Source: Mucilaginibacter mallensis
Lineage (GTDB): Bacteria; Bacteroidota; Bacteroidia; Sphingobacteriales; Sphingobacteriaceae
DNA: 64,000 nucleotides
Assembly: GCF_900105165.1 (NCBI RefSeq)
Contig: NZ_LT629740.1
Span: 4,836,001-4,900,000, forward strand
Direction: 5' to 3'
Positions 1 through 9,594 of the stretch are shown piece by piece (the first letter of the stretch is position 1; every line of letters starts with the position of its first letter). The notes below the pieces were generated by a model that was not told where the DNA came from, made no database searches, and saw only the letters and a program-made list of their open reading frames with translations. The position numbers and the translations under genes were made by a program.

Positions 1-477
1 AAGCCATTCGCCCTAAAGGAGAGCGATTTTAGTATTGAATTGGCCGAGGATGCGCTCATCAGAACCGCCCAGCATAATATGCGTTTCAGGATTTATGACC
101 AGGCCAGCTACAACTTTAGCGAACTCGCAAAGCTATATATCAAACAAAACCGTTTGTCCGAAGCTAAATGGTACTTGCTGCAAAGCAATTCCATATCACG
201 CACGCAGAATGACAATAAGCATACGATTGCCAATTTAATGTCGTTAGCCCTGATCAAGGCTGATATGGGCGATATTGTTTTGGCCCAGCAGGACCTGGCA
301 GAAGCCTATCAGATAGCTAATACCCAGGGCTGGCATGCCGATATGGCTAATATTGATAAAGAAGTAAAATACATACAGTTAAACAGAACAACCGCCTCAA
401 AAACTGAACTCCGTTATGACGATGCCGTTATGGCTGCTATTATAGCTACGGCTGCCAATGCTAAAAAAACTGATTGA
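1..477 (+). CDS. TPR-like helical repeat protein, C-terminal fragment
   Basis: The frame is open to the left edge, so the start lies outside the window. The visible 158 residues are amphipathic helix pairs with TPR-like spacing, for example YNFSELAKLYIKQNRLSEAKW followed by a second unit around LALIKADMGDIVLAQQDLAEAY. This suggests a protein-protein interaction scaffold. No enzyme motif is visible and the partner is unknown. The gene ends about 190 bp before the next one, which has its own leader. The first in-frame start inside the window is a TTG at 40, which I do not take as the real start. Confidence 0.6.
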   Translation, partial: KPFALKESDFSIELAEDALIRTAQHNMRFRIYDQASYNFSELAKLYIKQNRLSEAKWYLLQSNSISRTQNDNKHTIANLMSLALIKADMGDIVLAQQDLAEAYQIANTQGWHADMANIDKEVKYIQLNRTTASKTELRYDDAVMAAIIATAANAKKTD

Positions 478-665
478 TATTTTTACTCCGCTTTGTAACA
501 ATAAGGTAAAATGCCCGTCTTACTTATTAAAAAATCAAACATTATTGTAATATTGTTATTTTAAGTACGAGGCAGCTTTATGACTGTCTCTTTTTATTTA
601 CATTAGCGAACTTATATTAGGCACAAGTATTGATGTTATATCCCGATTTAAAGACTGTAAAAGAT

Positions 666-2810
666 ATGTTAAAGAAATTATGTGTTGTTTTAGTGCTTGG
701 TGCCGCACTGGCCTGTCATGCCACGCCTGCAAAACCTATGAAGGTTGTAGGCTCAAATGATCTTCAGCCCGATTTACGCCAGAATATTGTTGCAAAGGAA
801 GTTGCAGGTTTAATATCCCGTTATAATTATAAAAAGGTTGATCTGAATGATTCACTATCCGAGGTTGTTTATAACCGATACCTTAAAAAACTGGATGAGG
901 ACCACAATTACCTGCTGGCATCTGACATACAGGATTTTGATAAGTACAAGGATGTATTGGATGATGATATGAAGAGCGGTAATTTGAACGATGTATTTTA
1001 CATGTTCAATGTTTTTCAGAAAAGATATCTCGATCGTATTAAATTTTCCATTGCCCATATCGATGATAAGTTTGATTTCACCACAAACGACACTTTCACT
1101 TTCGACCGTGAAAACCTGCCATGGATAGCGTCACAAGCTGAGATGGACGATCTGTGGACCAAGCACGTAAAATACGACCTGCTTAACCTTAAACTGGCTA
1201 CTCCTGATATGGCTAAGAACAGGGAAACGCTGAAAAAACGTTACCAAAGCTTATTATCGCAATCAAACAAACTATCAAACCAGGAAGTTTTCCAATATTA
1301 TATGGATGCCTTTACTGAGGCGATAGACCCCCATACCAATTACTTTAACCCTTTCAACGCGGCACAGTTCAATATGGAAATGTCGCGCTCATTAGAGGGT
1401 ATCGGCGCAACGCTGCAATCAGTAAATGAGTATGTAACCATTCAAACACTGGTACATGGCGGCCCTGCTGACAAAAGCCACCAGATAAACGCAAAGGACC
1501 GCATTATAGGCGTAGCACAGGGTAAAGACGGCGAGTTCCAGAACATTGTAGGCTGGAACATTAACAACGCCATAGGCCTTATTCGTGGCCCTAAAGGCAC
1601 TACCGTAAAACTGCAAATTCTGCCGGGTGAAGCAGCAGTAGGCAGCAAGCCCAAAGTTGTGGAAATAGTACGTGAGAAAATTGTTTTAGAGGATGCATTG
1701 GCTAAAAAAGAGATGCGCACCTATAATCTTAATGGAAAACAGGTTAAGATTGGCATTATTGATATCCCTGCTTTTTATGTAGATAACAATGCTGCACAAT
1801 CAGGCGCTACCAATTACCATAGCACCACCCGTGATGTGAAACTGATACTGGATTCACTTAAACGCGAAAATGTTGACGGTATAGTAATCGACCTGCGCGA
1901 AGATGGCGGCGGTTCATTATCTGAAGCCATTTCATTAACCGGCCTGTTCATAAAACAAGGCCCTGTAGTGCAGGTAAGAGATACCAAAAACGAAGTTGAA
2001 GTTGACGCGGATGAAGATCCATCTATCGCCTATTCAGGTCCGTTAGCTATTCTGGTTGACCGCTTTAGCGCATCAGCATCAGAGATATTCTCGGGCGCTA
2101 TACAGGATTATGGCCGCGGTTTGATATTAGGCACCCAAACTTATGGTAAAGGTTCAGTACAAAGCGAGATAGAACTGGATAAAGTAATTAGCCCAACCCT
2201 TGCCGATATGGTTGCCAAAGTAACCGGCGGCGATAAGACTGTAGTAACTGGCGGCAGCGAAAGCAAATTTGGCCAGTTGAATTTAACTATAGCCAAGTTC
2301 TACCGTATTACCGGTAACTCAACCCAGCGCCATGGAGTAACGCCAGATATTGAGTTCCCATCAGTTATTCCTTTAGATAAATATGGTGAAGATACTGAAC
2401 CGTCAGCTATGCCATTTGATGTGATCGCTAAAAGTGATTATACCAAATTTGGCGACCTGAGTCCGGTTATACCACAGCTGAAAAAGCTGCACGACCAGCG
2501 TATGAGCGCCAGCAACAGCTACAAATACTTGTTACAGGATGTTGCCGACTTTAAAAAGCATGATGATGAAAAATCAGTAACACTTAATGAGGCGCAACTG
2601 AAAAAACAACGTGATGATGATGAGCAAAAAACATTTGAGCGCGATAACTTACGCCGTGTAGCTTTAGGTTTAAAAGCATTGAAAAAAGGCGAAACCAAAC
2701 CTAAAAACGAAGATCTCGACTTCCTGAAAATTGAAGCCGGCCAGATCCTGACCGACTATATCAACATAAACAGTAAGGTTACGCAGGTTACACCCGTGCT
2801 ACAGAATTAA
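666..2810 (+). CDS. prc: Carboxy-terminal (tail-specific) processing protease, S41A family
   Basis: Periplasmic serine protease that degrades or trims proteins from their C-termini. The start at 666 gives MLKKLCVVLVLGAALACHA, a signal peptide with a KK n-region; the frame extends to a TTG at 630 without adding a plausible signal. Order: N-terminal helical domain, PDZ domain near 225-320, S41 core, and the C-terminal extension typical of Prc/Tsp. Catalytic Ser470 (in FSASASEIF) and Lys495 (in TYGKGS) are 25 residues apart, the same spacing as Ser430/Lys455 of E. coli Prc. The length of 714 aa is normal. A strong terminator follows. Confidence 0.93.
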   Translation: MLKKLCVVLVLGAALACHATPAKPMKVVGSNDLQPDLRQNIVAKEVAGLISRYNYKKVDLNDSLSEVVYNRYLKKLDEDHNYLLASDIQDFDKYKDVLDDDMKSGNLNDVFYMFNVFQKRYLDRIKFSIAHIDDKFDFTTNDTFTFDRENLPWIASQAEMDDLWTKHVKYDLLNLKLATPDMAKNRETLKKRYQSLLSQSNKLSNQEVFQYYMDAFTEAIDPHTNYFNPFNAAQFNMEMSRSLEGIGATLQSVNEYVTIQTLVHGGPADKSHQINAKDRIIGVAQGKDGEFQNIVGWNINNAIGLIRGPKGTTVKLQILPGEAAVGSKPKVVEIVREKIVLEDALAKKEMRTYNLNGKQVKIGIIDIPAFYVDNNAAQSGATNYHSTTRDVKLILDSLKRENVDGIVIDLREDGGGSLSEAISLTGLFIKQGPVVQVRDTKNEVEVDADEDPSIAYSGPLAILVDRFSASASEIFSGAIQDYGRGLILGTQTYGKGSVQSEIELDKVISPTLADMVAKVTGGDKTVVTGGSESKFGQLNLTIAKFYRITGNSTQRHGVTPDIEFPSVIPLDKYGEDTEPSAMPFDVIAKSDYTKFGDLSPVIPQLKKLHDQRMSASNSYKYLLQDVADFKKHDDEKSVTLNEAQLKKQRDDDEQKTFERDNLRRVALGLKALKKGETKPKNEDLDFLKIEAGQILTDYININSKVTQVTPVLQN

Positions 2811-2826
2811 GATATACTGATACCAT

Positions 2827-2867
2827 ATAAACAACAAATCCCGGTCAGGCCGGGATTTGTTGTTTAT
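2827..2867 (+). terminator. Rho-independent terminator after prc
   Basis: Perfect 18 bp inverted repeat (2827-2844 with 2850-2867) around a 5 nt loop, 16 bp after the prc stop. Arms are GC-rich at the loop end, and the descending arm is rich in T. It ends prc transcription. Confidence 0.85.
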
Positions 2868-2883
2868 AAAGAGTTTTTCCCCA

Positions 2884-2910
2884 CCCACTCTACGCTGCGC
2901 GTAGAGTGGG
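2884..2910. repeat. Short perfect hairpin in repeat-rich gap
   Basis: 12 bp arms (2884-2895 and 2899-2910) with a 3 nt loop. It sits between the prc terminator and the dispersed repeat at 2964. No T-tract follows, so it is probably part of the intergenic repeat cluster rather than a terminator. Confidence 0.6.
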
Positions 2911-2963
2911 TCGACAAGCGAAGCAAAGTCGGGGTGAGTCAAACGGAGCGCGCAAAAGACCTC

Positions 2964-3047
2964 TTGTCATTCTGAGCGATAGCGAAGAACCTATACACAT
3001 TCTCCCGGCTGCTCGCATAATAGATGCTTCGTACCTCAGCATGACAA
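2964..3047. repeat. Dispersed palindromic repeat, family A, copy 1
   Basis: 84 bp element with TGTCAT-type ends pointing inward (ttgtcattctgagcg ... ctcagcatgacaa). Copy 2 at 3939-4020 has the same end blocks in inverted orientation, so the two flank the DUF1835 gene. The central parts differ. Resembles REP/BIME-like elements. Confidence 0.75.
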
Positions 3048-3136
3048 GGCGGATAAAATCATCACCTCGTAATATTCCCATTACACTCTCCCCAAAAATC
3101 TTTTACTTTGTTAATACAACATCAATCTTCATCAAA

Positions 3137-3928
3137 ATGGCAAACGTACTCCACATACTCAATGGCGATGCAATGTTAAACAGCTTTGAACAAACCGGCA
3201 TCGAAGGCGATGTTATGGTTTGGCGCGAAGTGCTATCCGAAGGGCCGCTGGAAGAAAACATTGCTTCAGGCAGTTTCTGGCGAAACCGCTCGGAATGGAT
3301 TAGCCGGGGTTTTGATGAAAAACCCGATGCTTACGAGGAGAAAGTGATCAATGAGTTAAGCAAGCTCAGCGAACCTTACCATGAGATTGATCTTTGGTTT
3401 GAGTTTGATCTGCATTGCCAGGTAAACATGCTGGGGGTTATCCTCATGCTGAGTAAACAAACCGACCTATCTGCACCTGCCGTCTACCTAATTTGTCCGG
3501 ATAGCTATCCGGGGATGGATGACTTCCGTGGCATGGGCGAGCTTGATGAAGCACAACTGGAATATTTGTACGATAATATCCGTGTTCAGTTAGGCGAACC
3601 TGATTTTGTTATTGCCGCCGAGGCCTGGAATTATTATGTTAATAGTGATGCCACCCAATTGCAAAACTGGCTGAATGAAACAAATTACTGGGGCAACCTG
3701 CATTCGCTTAAAAAAGCATTGCAAGCACATGTTAAACGCCTGGAAGTAAACGAAACAGGCTTAAATTATATTGAACAAAAGCTATTTGATATCTATAATG
3801 GCGGTACAACAACCAAGCCTGAAATATACCAGGCATTTTGGCAAACTGAGCAAATATATGGTATGGGTGATATGGAGCTTGATATCTATTTAAATCATTT
3901 AAAGGATAAGGGATTAGTTGATTTATAA
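3137..3928 (+). CDS. DUF1835 domain protein
   Basis: 263 aa. The N-terminus MANVLHILNGDAMLNSF, followed by GDVMVWREVLSEGPL, is the hallmark of DUF1835, a cytosolic family of unknown biochemical role. I start at ATG 3137 because the longer frame back to 2906 runs through the dispersed repeat and reads as low-complexity, non-protein sequence. The C-terminal part (about 180-263) is helical, as is usual for the family. Stands alone, flanked on both sides by family A repeats. No signal peptide. Confidence 0.8.
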   Translation: MANVLHILNGDAMLNSFEQTGIEGDVMVWREVLSEGPLEENIASGSFWRNRSEWISRGFDEKPDAYEEKVINELSKLSEPYHEIDLWFEFDLHCQVNMLGVILMLSKQTDLSAPAVYLICPDSYPGMDDFRGMGELDEAQLEYLYDNIRVQLGEPDFVIAAEAWNYYVNSDATQLQNWLNETNYWGNLHSLKKALQAHVKRLEVNETGLNYIEQKLFDIYNGGTTTKPEIYQAFWQTEQIYGMGDMELDIYLNHLKDKGLVDL

Positions 3929-3938
3929 TATAAAGCAA

Positions 3939-4020
3939 TTGTCATGCTGAGGTACGAAGCATCTATTATACAAGCGGACAATGAACGCGAATAGATTCTT
4001 CGCTACCGCTCAGAATGACA
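3939..4020. repeat. Dispersed palindromic repeat, family A, copy 2 (inverted)
   Basis: 82 bp. Its left end is the reverse complement of the right end of copy 1 (agatgcttcgtacctcagca block), and its right end is the reverse complement of the left end (tctgagcg/tagcgaag block). Begins 11 bp after the DUF1835 stop. Confidence 0.75.
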
Positions 4021-4095
4021 GGCGAGTAAAAAGAACGTTACGAAAATAACTATTTGTTATTTAATTGTTTAGATTAGGTAACCAAATCACTCCAT

Positions 4096-5076
4096 ATGAA
4101 AAAGCTCATGCTATCTGCCTTGCTTTTTATTGCCTTTTGCAGCATTGCACTGGGGCAAAGCATTACCATTAATGGCACTGTTAAAAGCGATCAGGGTTAC
4201 CCGGTTCATTATGCCTTTATAAAAAGCGATAACAATGCAACTTATTCAGATTCTACCGGGCATTTTACTTTAACTGCTAATCCCTCATCCAAAATAACAA
4301 TCAAGTGCAATGGTTATACTGATACCCAAGCTGATGCAACGGCAAGCCTGCAAGTGGTTTTAAAAACCAACCCGGCAGCAGTTATTAATAAGACACCCCC
4401 AGCTAAAAGTGACGCAGGGCTTTTATTAGCTGCCTTTAACAATCAACACCCGGGCGATGATATTAAAACAGGTGGTGGAATCGGCGGTTTGCTGGTTTTT
4501 ACCAGCGCGAAAGAAACTGTAGGCCATCGCTTTTTATTTACACAATGGGTGCATGGCTATATGGTGAAAGCCAATGGCGAAATAGTACAAACCCCAACCA
4601 TGCTTTTTAATTACGATAAAATAAAGGGTGACCTGTACATAACTGAAGACATGAATAACGTAAATCTGACCGATAAAAATACCATCAGGTCATTTGTCCT
4701 TTTTGATGCCCATGATCAGCCTTATAGCTTTGAACGTGTGCTGGGTATAAGTAATGATATGTATAGTCAGCTTATAAGCACCGGCAGTAAATATAAAATA
4801 TATAAGCTGATAGCCACTAAATTTGTAGCATCCAACTATCAATCAAATGGCATTTCCTCTACAGGCAATACTTATGATGAATTTGTGGACAATAATGTTT
4901 ACTATGTATTCCATTTAAAAAGTGGCAGCTTTCAGCAGGTAGCGCTTAAGAAGAAGGCACTTAAAGAAGCTTTTATTGACGATAGTACTAAATTTACTGG
5001 CTTTACATCCGATCACGCTGATGATAAAATAGACGAAAGCTATCTGATTAGCCTGGGTAATGCTATGAATGAGTAA
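4096..5076 (+). CDS. Secreted protein with carboxypeptidase-like regulatory domain
   Basis: 326 aa. MKKLMLSALLFIAFCSIALG is a signal peptide, with cleavage expected before QSITING. Residues 22-95 form a CarboxypepD_reg-type beta sandwich (NGTVKSDQGYPVHYAFI ... DSTGHFTLT), common at the start of Bacteroidetes envelope proteins. Residues 120-326 are not recognised; they contain FTQWVHGYMVKANGEIV and several beta-rich stretches. Probably periplasmic or outer-membrane associated. No plug or barrel follows, so it is not a TonB receptor. Function unknown. Confidence 0.75.
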   Translation: MKKLMLSALLFIAFCSIALGQSITINGTVKSDQGYPVHYAFIKSDNNATYSDSTGHFTLTANPSSKITIKCNGYTDTQADATASLQVVLKTNPAAVINKTPPAKSDAGLLLAAFNNQHPGDDIKTGGGIGGLLVFTSAKETVGHRFLFTQWVHGYMVKANGEIVQTPTMLFNYDKIKGDLYITEDMNNVNLTDKNTIRSFVLFDAHDQPYSFERVLGISNDMYSQLISTGSKYKIYKLIATKFVASNYQSNGISSTGNTYDEFVDNNVYYVFHLKSGSFQQVALKKKALKEAFIDDSTKFTGFTSDHADDKIDESYLISLGNAMNE

Positions 5077-5096
5077 TATTTAATGGTTGCTTTGTA

Positions 5097-5800
5097 TAGC
5101 ATAAGGACTTTCTAGCAACAGCGAGACAATCTCCTCACGTTCAATATACAAGCGACGAGGTTACTGGTGTGAATATCGCGTGAAGCCGCTCATAGGCGCG
5201 GAGCCTTAGTTACTTTGGCTTTATCAAAGTAACCAAAGATCAAGACAAAAAGATCCTTCCACCCACAGGCAAAACACCCAGGCCCGCGCTTTTTGTCGGG
5301 CCATTACACGCGTTTATTCTTAAAATGTCATTGCGAGTAGGAACGACGAAGCAACCTCATCGCGTTCAATATACAGGCAACGAGGTTGCCACTCCGCTAT
5401 TCAGCGGATCGCAATGACATGGTTGAAAAACTGATTTTCTATTCCCCCGTCAGTAGAACAGCTTCGGGCGAAATCAGGCAAAACGATGATGGCCTTGTGC
5501 GGCTGCAGGGCATAGCAAATTTTTACAGAAGCGAGAGCCAAGAGCGGCGAAGCAAAGAGTAAAAAGATTGCAGCCCAGGTTTTGCCTGATTTACAGGGAA
5601 AGGCCTGTGCGGCAAAGAAGCCTAATCTACTGACTTGATTTTTTGTTTCTTTTGTATCAAGACAAAAGAAATAGGCCTTAGCGGCTATGAGCGATACCAT
5701 CAGAAAGGTAATCGTTATCCAGTTGCCAACTGAAGCCAGTACAACCAATCTGCTCTGTATAGATTAGAAATTGCTTCGTTCCTCGCAATCACGATAGGAG
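5097..5800. repeat. Repeat-packed intergenic region
   Basis: About 740 bp without a convincing gene. It contains a degenerate repeat near 5105-5165, a hairpin-rich block 5200-5300 (agtaaccaaagatc and a gcccgcgc/gtcgggcc pair), the family B repeat at 5325-5420, and a block at 5440-5700 ending in ttgtatcaagacaaaagaaa with a self-complementary ttcttttg/caaaagaa pair. An open frame on the minus strand (5401-5748) lies wholly in this material and has no recognisable domain, so I do not call it a gene. Confidence 0.6.
5325..5420. repeat. Dispersed palindromic repeat, family B
   Basis: 96 bp element whose ends are inverted copies (atgtcattgcga at 5325 and tcgcaatgacat at 5409). The inside has a second inverted pair, caacctc/gaggttg. 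Same design as family A but different sequence. Related half-sites lie at about 5115-5160 and 5770-5795. Confidence 0.75.
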
Positions 5801-5816
5801 AAGCGAACTCACATCA

Positions 5817-7373
5817 TCACTGTACCTTCACCGCAATAGCAGGCGACCGGTCACCTTCATTTTTCAACCGGTCAATCGCGGTTATTATATATGAATAAGT
5901 CACCCCTTTTTGCACACTGCTATCCTGGTAGGCGGTATTAGCATCGTATTCGATATGCAAAATATGATCAGGATTATTCAGATCGATCTTCTCTGTACCC
6001 GAAAAACGATAGACCACATAACCATATACCGGTTCCTTATCCCTGGCTAAAAGTGGTGTTTCCCAGTTCAATAGCACGCCCTGTCCTGATTGTTTTGCAA
6101 CAAAATTACGTGGCACATTAGGCGGTATGGAGTCAAGCCAGAGCATTAAAGGCGGTAGGGCCGGGCTCTTATAAAAATTAGTGCTTAGCGAATCGGCAAA
6201 GCCCCCCAAATTATCTGTGAGCGAGTGCGAACTAAAAACTACAGTACCCTCAATCCGTGGATTATTACGCAAGTGCCTCATCTCATTAGGTAATTCTGTA
6301 GGTATTTTATAAGCGGCTGATGCTTTTGAGCGTTCACCAATGCGATAAACACCCAGCCCAATATATAAATGGCGGTTATAGGTATTATTGCTCCACCAGT
6401 TTATTAAAGTATCAAAATTAGCAACCCTACTGCTTAATGGCCAGTATAACTGTGGCACTACATAATCAATCCAACCTTCCTTCATCCATTTGCGAACATC
6501 AGCATAGTTCTCATAATAAGATGATCCGCCGTGTGTTTGTGAGCCTTCCGGATTTTGGTATTGATTTGCCCATATTCCAAATGGAGCTACTCCAAACTTT
6601 ACATGCGGTTTATGTTTGTGTATGCTATCGGCCAGCATGTGTATCAGCGTATCAACATTATTGCGGCGCCAATCCTTTATATTACTAAAGCGGGCGGCAC
6701 CATATTTATTATAGGCATCAGCATCATTTATACTTTGCCCGTCAATAAGGTATGGGTAAAAGTAATCATCCATATGTATGCCGTCTATATCATAATTATC
6801 AACCACATTTAAAATAATGCGGACGATATATTCCCTTACCTCAGGCAACCCGGGGTTAAATGTTTTTTTGCCCCCATAAGTAAAAAACCATTCAGGCTTT
6901 AAATTGGTAATATGGTTTGGGCTAAGCTCGTAATATCTGTTATCATTTGTTGCACGGTATGGGTTAAACCAGGCATGCAGTTCCATACCGCGTTTGTGCG
7001 CTTCAGTAATGGCAAATTCAAGCGGGTCATACGCAGGATCGGGCGCTTGCCCCTGCCTGCCATTTAACCATTTCGACCACGGCTCAGATCCTTTTGCATA
7101 AAAAGCATCGGCAGCGGGCCGCACCTGGAAAAACACCGCGTTTATACCTGTTTCCTGGTGATCATCTAAAATATCAATCAGCTGTTGCTTTTGCTGATCG
7201 GCTGTTGATTGCTTTTTGGGCCAGTCGATATTTTCAACCGTAGCTATCCAAACACCACGAAATTCGCGCTTGGGTTCAATTTTATTTCGTAAAAGAGTAT
7301 CGGTTTGCGCCTGGGTTTTTGTTAGGATAGATAACGAAAGGATGGAAAGTAAAAAGTATTTGTATAGCTGCAT
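5817..7373 (-). CDS. GH10-like family (DUF187/YngK-type) secreted glycoside hydrolase
   Basis: 518 aa from ATG 7373, giving a signal peptide MQLYKYFLLSILSLSILTK; the longer frame begins at a TTG at 7397 and is less likely. The TIM-barrel part starts with REFRGVWIATVENIDWP and has YDIDGIHMDDYFYP and a YIGLGVYRIG strand, all typical of the DUF187 glycosyl-hydrolase-like family. A fibronectin-III-like domain follows from about 420 to the end (PPNVPRNFVAKQSG onward). Likely acts on cell-wall or exogenous polysaccharide in the periplasm or at the surface. Substrate not deducible. Monocistronic, convergent with repeat DNA. Confidence 0.85.
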   Translation of the reverse strand: MQLYKYFLLSILSLSILTKTQAQTDTLLRNKIEPKREFRGVWIATVENIDWPKKQSTADQQKQQLIDILDDHQETGINAVFFQVRPAADAFYAKGSEPWSKWLNGRQGQAPDPAYDPLEFAITEAHKRGMELHAWFNPYRATNDNRYYELSPNHITNLKPEWFFTYGGKKTFNPGLPEVREYIVRIILNVVDNYDIDGIHMDDYFYPYLIDGQSINDADAYNKYGAARFSNIKDWRRNNVDTLIHMLADSIHKHKPHVKFGVAPFGIWANQYQNPEGSQTHGGSSYYENYADVRKWMKEGWIDYVVPQLYWPLSSRVANFDTLINWWSNNTYNRHLYIGLGVYRIGERSKASAAYKIPTELPNEMRHLRNNPRIEGTVVFSSHSLTDNLGGFADSLSTNFYKSPALPPLMLWLDSIPPNVPRNFVAKQSGQGVLLNWETPLLARDKEPVYGYVVYRFSGTEKIDLNNPDHILHIEYDANTAYQDSSVQKGVTYSYIITAIDRLKNEGDRSPAIAVKVQ

Positions 7374-7720
7374 CAACCCGGTGTTTAACGATTGCAAAGA
7401 TATAAAACTCCCTTAAGTGCGGTTTTATTATCGTGGATAATAAATATGAGAATTTTGTGTTTAATCAATTAGTGCTTACTTTAGGCGGTTCCCTAATTCA
7501 ATTTAAACTTACGATTATTATCATTTTTTCAATTTTTTACGTATTATTAAACAATTAATCAGCTAAAAACAATTAAACCAAAGCTTTAAACTGATAACAT
7601 TTTATGTAGATAGTTTACCTTAAATGAATACCAATATGCATAATTAAAAAACACTATGGTACTATTAAAGGTTTCTATCAGATACATTAAATGTTAATTT
7701 AAAATTAAAAAGAAAAACTT
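7374..7720. other. Divergent intergenic region
   Basis: About 350 bp, very AT-rich, between divergently transcribed genes. It must hold both promoters. I see no convincing TAnnTTTG box, operator palindrome or RNA structure. Confidence 0.4.
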
Positions 7721-8632
7721 ATGGAAAATCAATCGGAGCAAACACCTAAAAAAAATTCAAACGTAATTTATTTCCTTATTGCTGTTGTTGTGGCGTTGCT
7801 GGGGACTGATGTATATCTGTATATGCAAAAAAATAAATCAGATGTGATTATCGTTAATCAAAGCGATGAAAAATCACGGCTGAAAGTTGAACTTGACAGT
7901 CTTGAAGCACAGGTTGAGCAGGTTAACTCGAGTAAAACTAAACTATCTGCAGCAATGCAGGCCAAAAACGATTCGTTACAAACGAAGATCCACGTTTTAA
8001 GAACGCAGCTTGCAAAAGGCAAATTAACTAAAGAAGAATTGGCTAAGGCGCAGGAAGATGTTAAACAACTGCGCTATTTTGTAACCAAATACACCGCAGA
8101 TATTGATGAACTCCAAAAGCAGAATGCCTCATTAACTACCGAAAGGGACACCTTAAAAACAAACCTCACAACGGTATCGCATAAGGTTGATACGCTCTCC
8201 AAACAAAACCAGGACCTGAGCACTAAGGTGCAGATAGCATCGGCACTCAAGGTGGCGCAGCTCGGGGCGGCAGCCTACAAAATAAAGGGCAGCGGCAAAG
8301 AGGTTGAAGTGAGCAGATCAAGCCCGGCTAAAAAATTAAAGATCAGCTTTACCGTTGCTGCCAATGCTGTTGCAACAAAAGGTATGCATGATATCTTTAT
8401 CCGTGTGCTTGACCCAACCGGCAACCTGATAACTGAAGGCGATTCAGGATCATTTACAGCTGATAGTCAAAACCTGCAATTCACTTACAAAACATCTATC
8501 GACTTTAAAGATGATGGCAATGCTTATGTAATTGACTGGATGAACCCAGGTCCGTTCCAAAAAGGAACTTATACCGTAATGCTTTATTCTGATGGTTACA
8601 CCATGGGCAAAACCAGCGTTACCTTAAAATAA
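7721..8632 (+). CDS. Membrane-anchored coiled-coil protein
   Basis: 303 aa. Short cytoplasmic N-terminus, one transmembrane helix at about 16-33 (VIYFLIAVVVALLGTDVYLY), then a long heptad coiled coil to about 175 (KSRLKVELDSLEAQVEQV, LAKAQEDVKQLRYFVTK). A beta-rich C-terminal domain (185-303) ends FQKGTYTVMLYSDGYTMG. The topology places the coiled coil and terminal domain in the periplasm. Unrecognised family; possibly an envelope spacer or adhesin-like structural protein. Monocistronic, ended by a double terminator. Confidence 0.75.
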   Translation: MENQSEQTPKKNSNVIYFLIAVVVALLGTDVYLYMQKNKSDVIIVNQSDEKSRLKVELDSLEAQVEQVNSSKTKLSAAMQAKNDSLQTKIHVLRTQLAKGKLTKEELAKAQEDVKQLRYFVTKYTADIDELQKQNASLTTERDTLKTNLTTVSHKVDTLSKQNQDLSTKVQIASALKVAQLGAAAYKIKGSGKEVEVSRSSPAKKLKISFTVAANAVATKGMHDIFIRVLDPTGNLITEGDSGSFTADSQNLQFTYKTSIDFKDDGNAYVIDWMNPGPFQKGTYTVMLYSDGYTMGKTSVTLK

Positions 8633-8639
8633 CAACACC

Positions 8640-8706
8640 TGTAGAGACGCAAAATGTTGCGTCTCTACACAAAAAAGCCCTTGTTTGAAGTAAACAAGGG
8701 CTTTTT
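8640..8706. terminator. Tandem hairpins, bidirectional terminator
   Basis: First hairpin: 13 bp arms 8640-8652 and 8657-8669 (tgtagagacgcaa). Second: 15 bp arms 8672-8686 and 8692-8706 with A-run on the left and T-run on the right, so it can stop transcription from both sides. It separates two convergent genes. Confidence 0.85.
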
Positions 8707-8728
8707 CTTTATAATGGTTGGGCGATAA

Positions 8729-9493
8729 TTAATCCCAGATGCCGTTCCGAGCTGTAAATATCACCGGCTGGCCGCCAGTTACCATAATGGTATGCTCATG
8801 CTGCGCAACAAAACCACCTTTATTACCGCTTAGCGTCCAACCATCGGCTTGTGTATCGGCAATTGTTGACCGTGTTGAAATGAATGTCTCTATCGCCACT
8901 ACCGAATTCTTTTTGAAACGCGTAGTGTTATACCTGTCGCAGTAGTTAGCTATCTCGTGCGGTTCTTCGTGCAAACTGCGACCAATACCATGGCCGGTCA
9001 GGTTTTTTATTACCGTATAACCGGCTTTTTTGGCTTCAGTTTCGATCAACCTGCCAATCTCCGATATTTTGACACCACCTTTGATGTTGCTGATCGCCTT
9101 CCTCAGTATCTCTTTAGATGCTTCCACTAATCTGCTATGGCCGTGGATATCTTCGCCTAATACAAACGAACCGCCATTGTCAGCCCAATAGCCATTTAAT
9201 TCAGCCGATACATCAATATTTATCAGATCACCTTCTTTTAAAATTTTATCCGCGGATGGTATGCCGTGCGCAACTTCCTCATTAATACTAATACATGTAT
9301 ACCCGGGGAAATCATAGGTTAACGCAGGTGCAGAATGTGCGCCCATCTGTGCCAGCAATTCGCCGCCGTACTCGTCAAGTTCCTTGGTTGAAATGCCCGG
9401 TTTGGCAAACTCACGCATCTTTTTAAGCGTGATAGCAACTGCATCGCTTGCCTGCTGCATTCCAATTCTTTCGTGTTCGGTAGTTATAGACAT
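8729..9493 (-). CDS. map: Methionine aminopeptidase, type I
   Basis: 254 aa, normal length. Removes the initiator Met from new proteins; cytosolic dinuclear metalloenzyme. The five metal ligands are visible: D94 (NIDVSAEL), D105 (YWADNGGSF), H168 (LTGHGIGR), E202 (VAIETF) and E233 (QHEHTI), plus substrate-site H76 (VAHGIP). No N-terminal zinc or SH3 extension. Lies about 100 bp downstream of uvrA on the same strand. Confidence 0.95.
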   Translation of the reverse strand: MSITTEHERIGMQQASDAVAITLKKMREFAKPGISTKELDEYGGELLAQMGAHSAPALTYDFPGYTCISINEEVAHGIPSADKILKEGDLINIDVSAELNGYWADNGGSFVLGEDIHGHSRLVEASKEILRKAISNIKGGVKISEIGRLIETEAKKAGYTVIKNLTGHGIGRSLHEEPHEIANYCDRYNTTRFKKNSVVAIETFISTRSTIADTQADGWTLSGNKGGFVAQHEHTIMVTGGQPVIFTARNGIWD

Positions 9494-9594
9494 TTTTTTA
9501 TTTTTATCTGTTGCAAATCAGGACTACTCATATCAATATTGTTTTGTATCCTCTCCCCGTTGTTTGTGTCCTCACAAACAACTTATCGGCAATA

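Noticed and set aside
2906..3136. Upstream extension of the DUF1835 gene
   Set aside because: Runs through the hairpin and dispersed repeat; the family N-terminus begins at 3137.
5401..5748. 115-codon frame on the minus strand
   Set aside because: Lies wholly in repeat DNA with inverted pairs, and the protein shows no domain or plausible start context.
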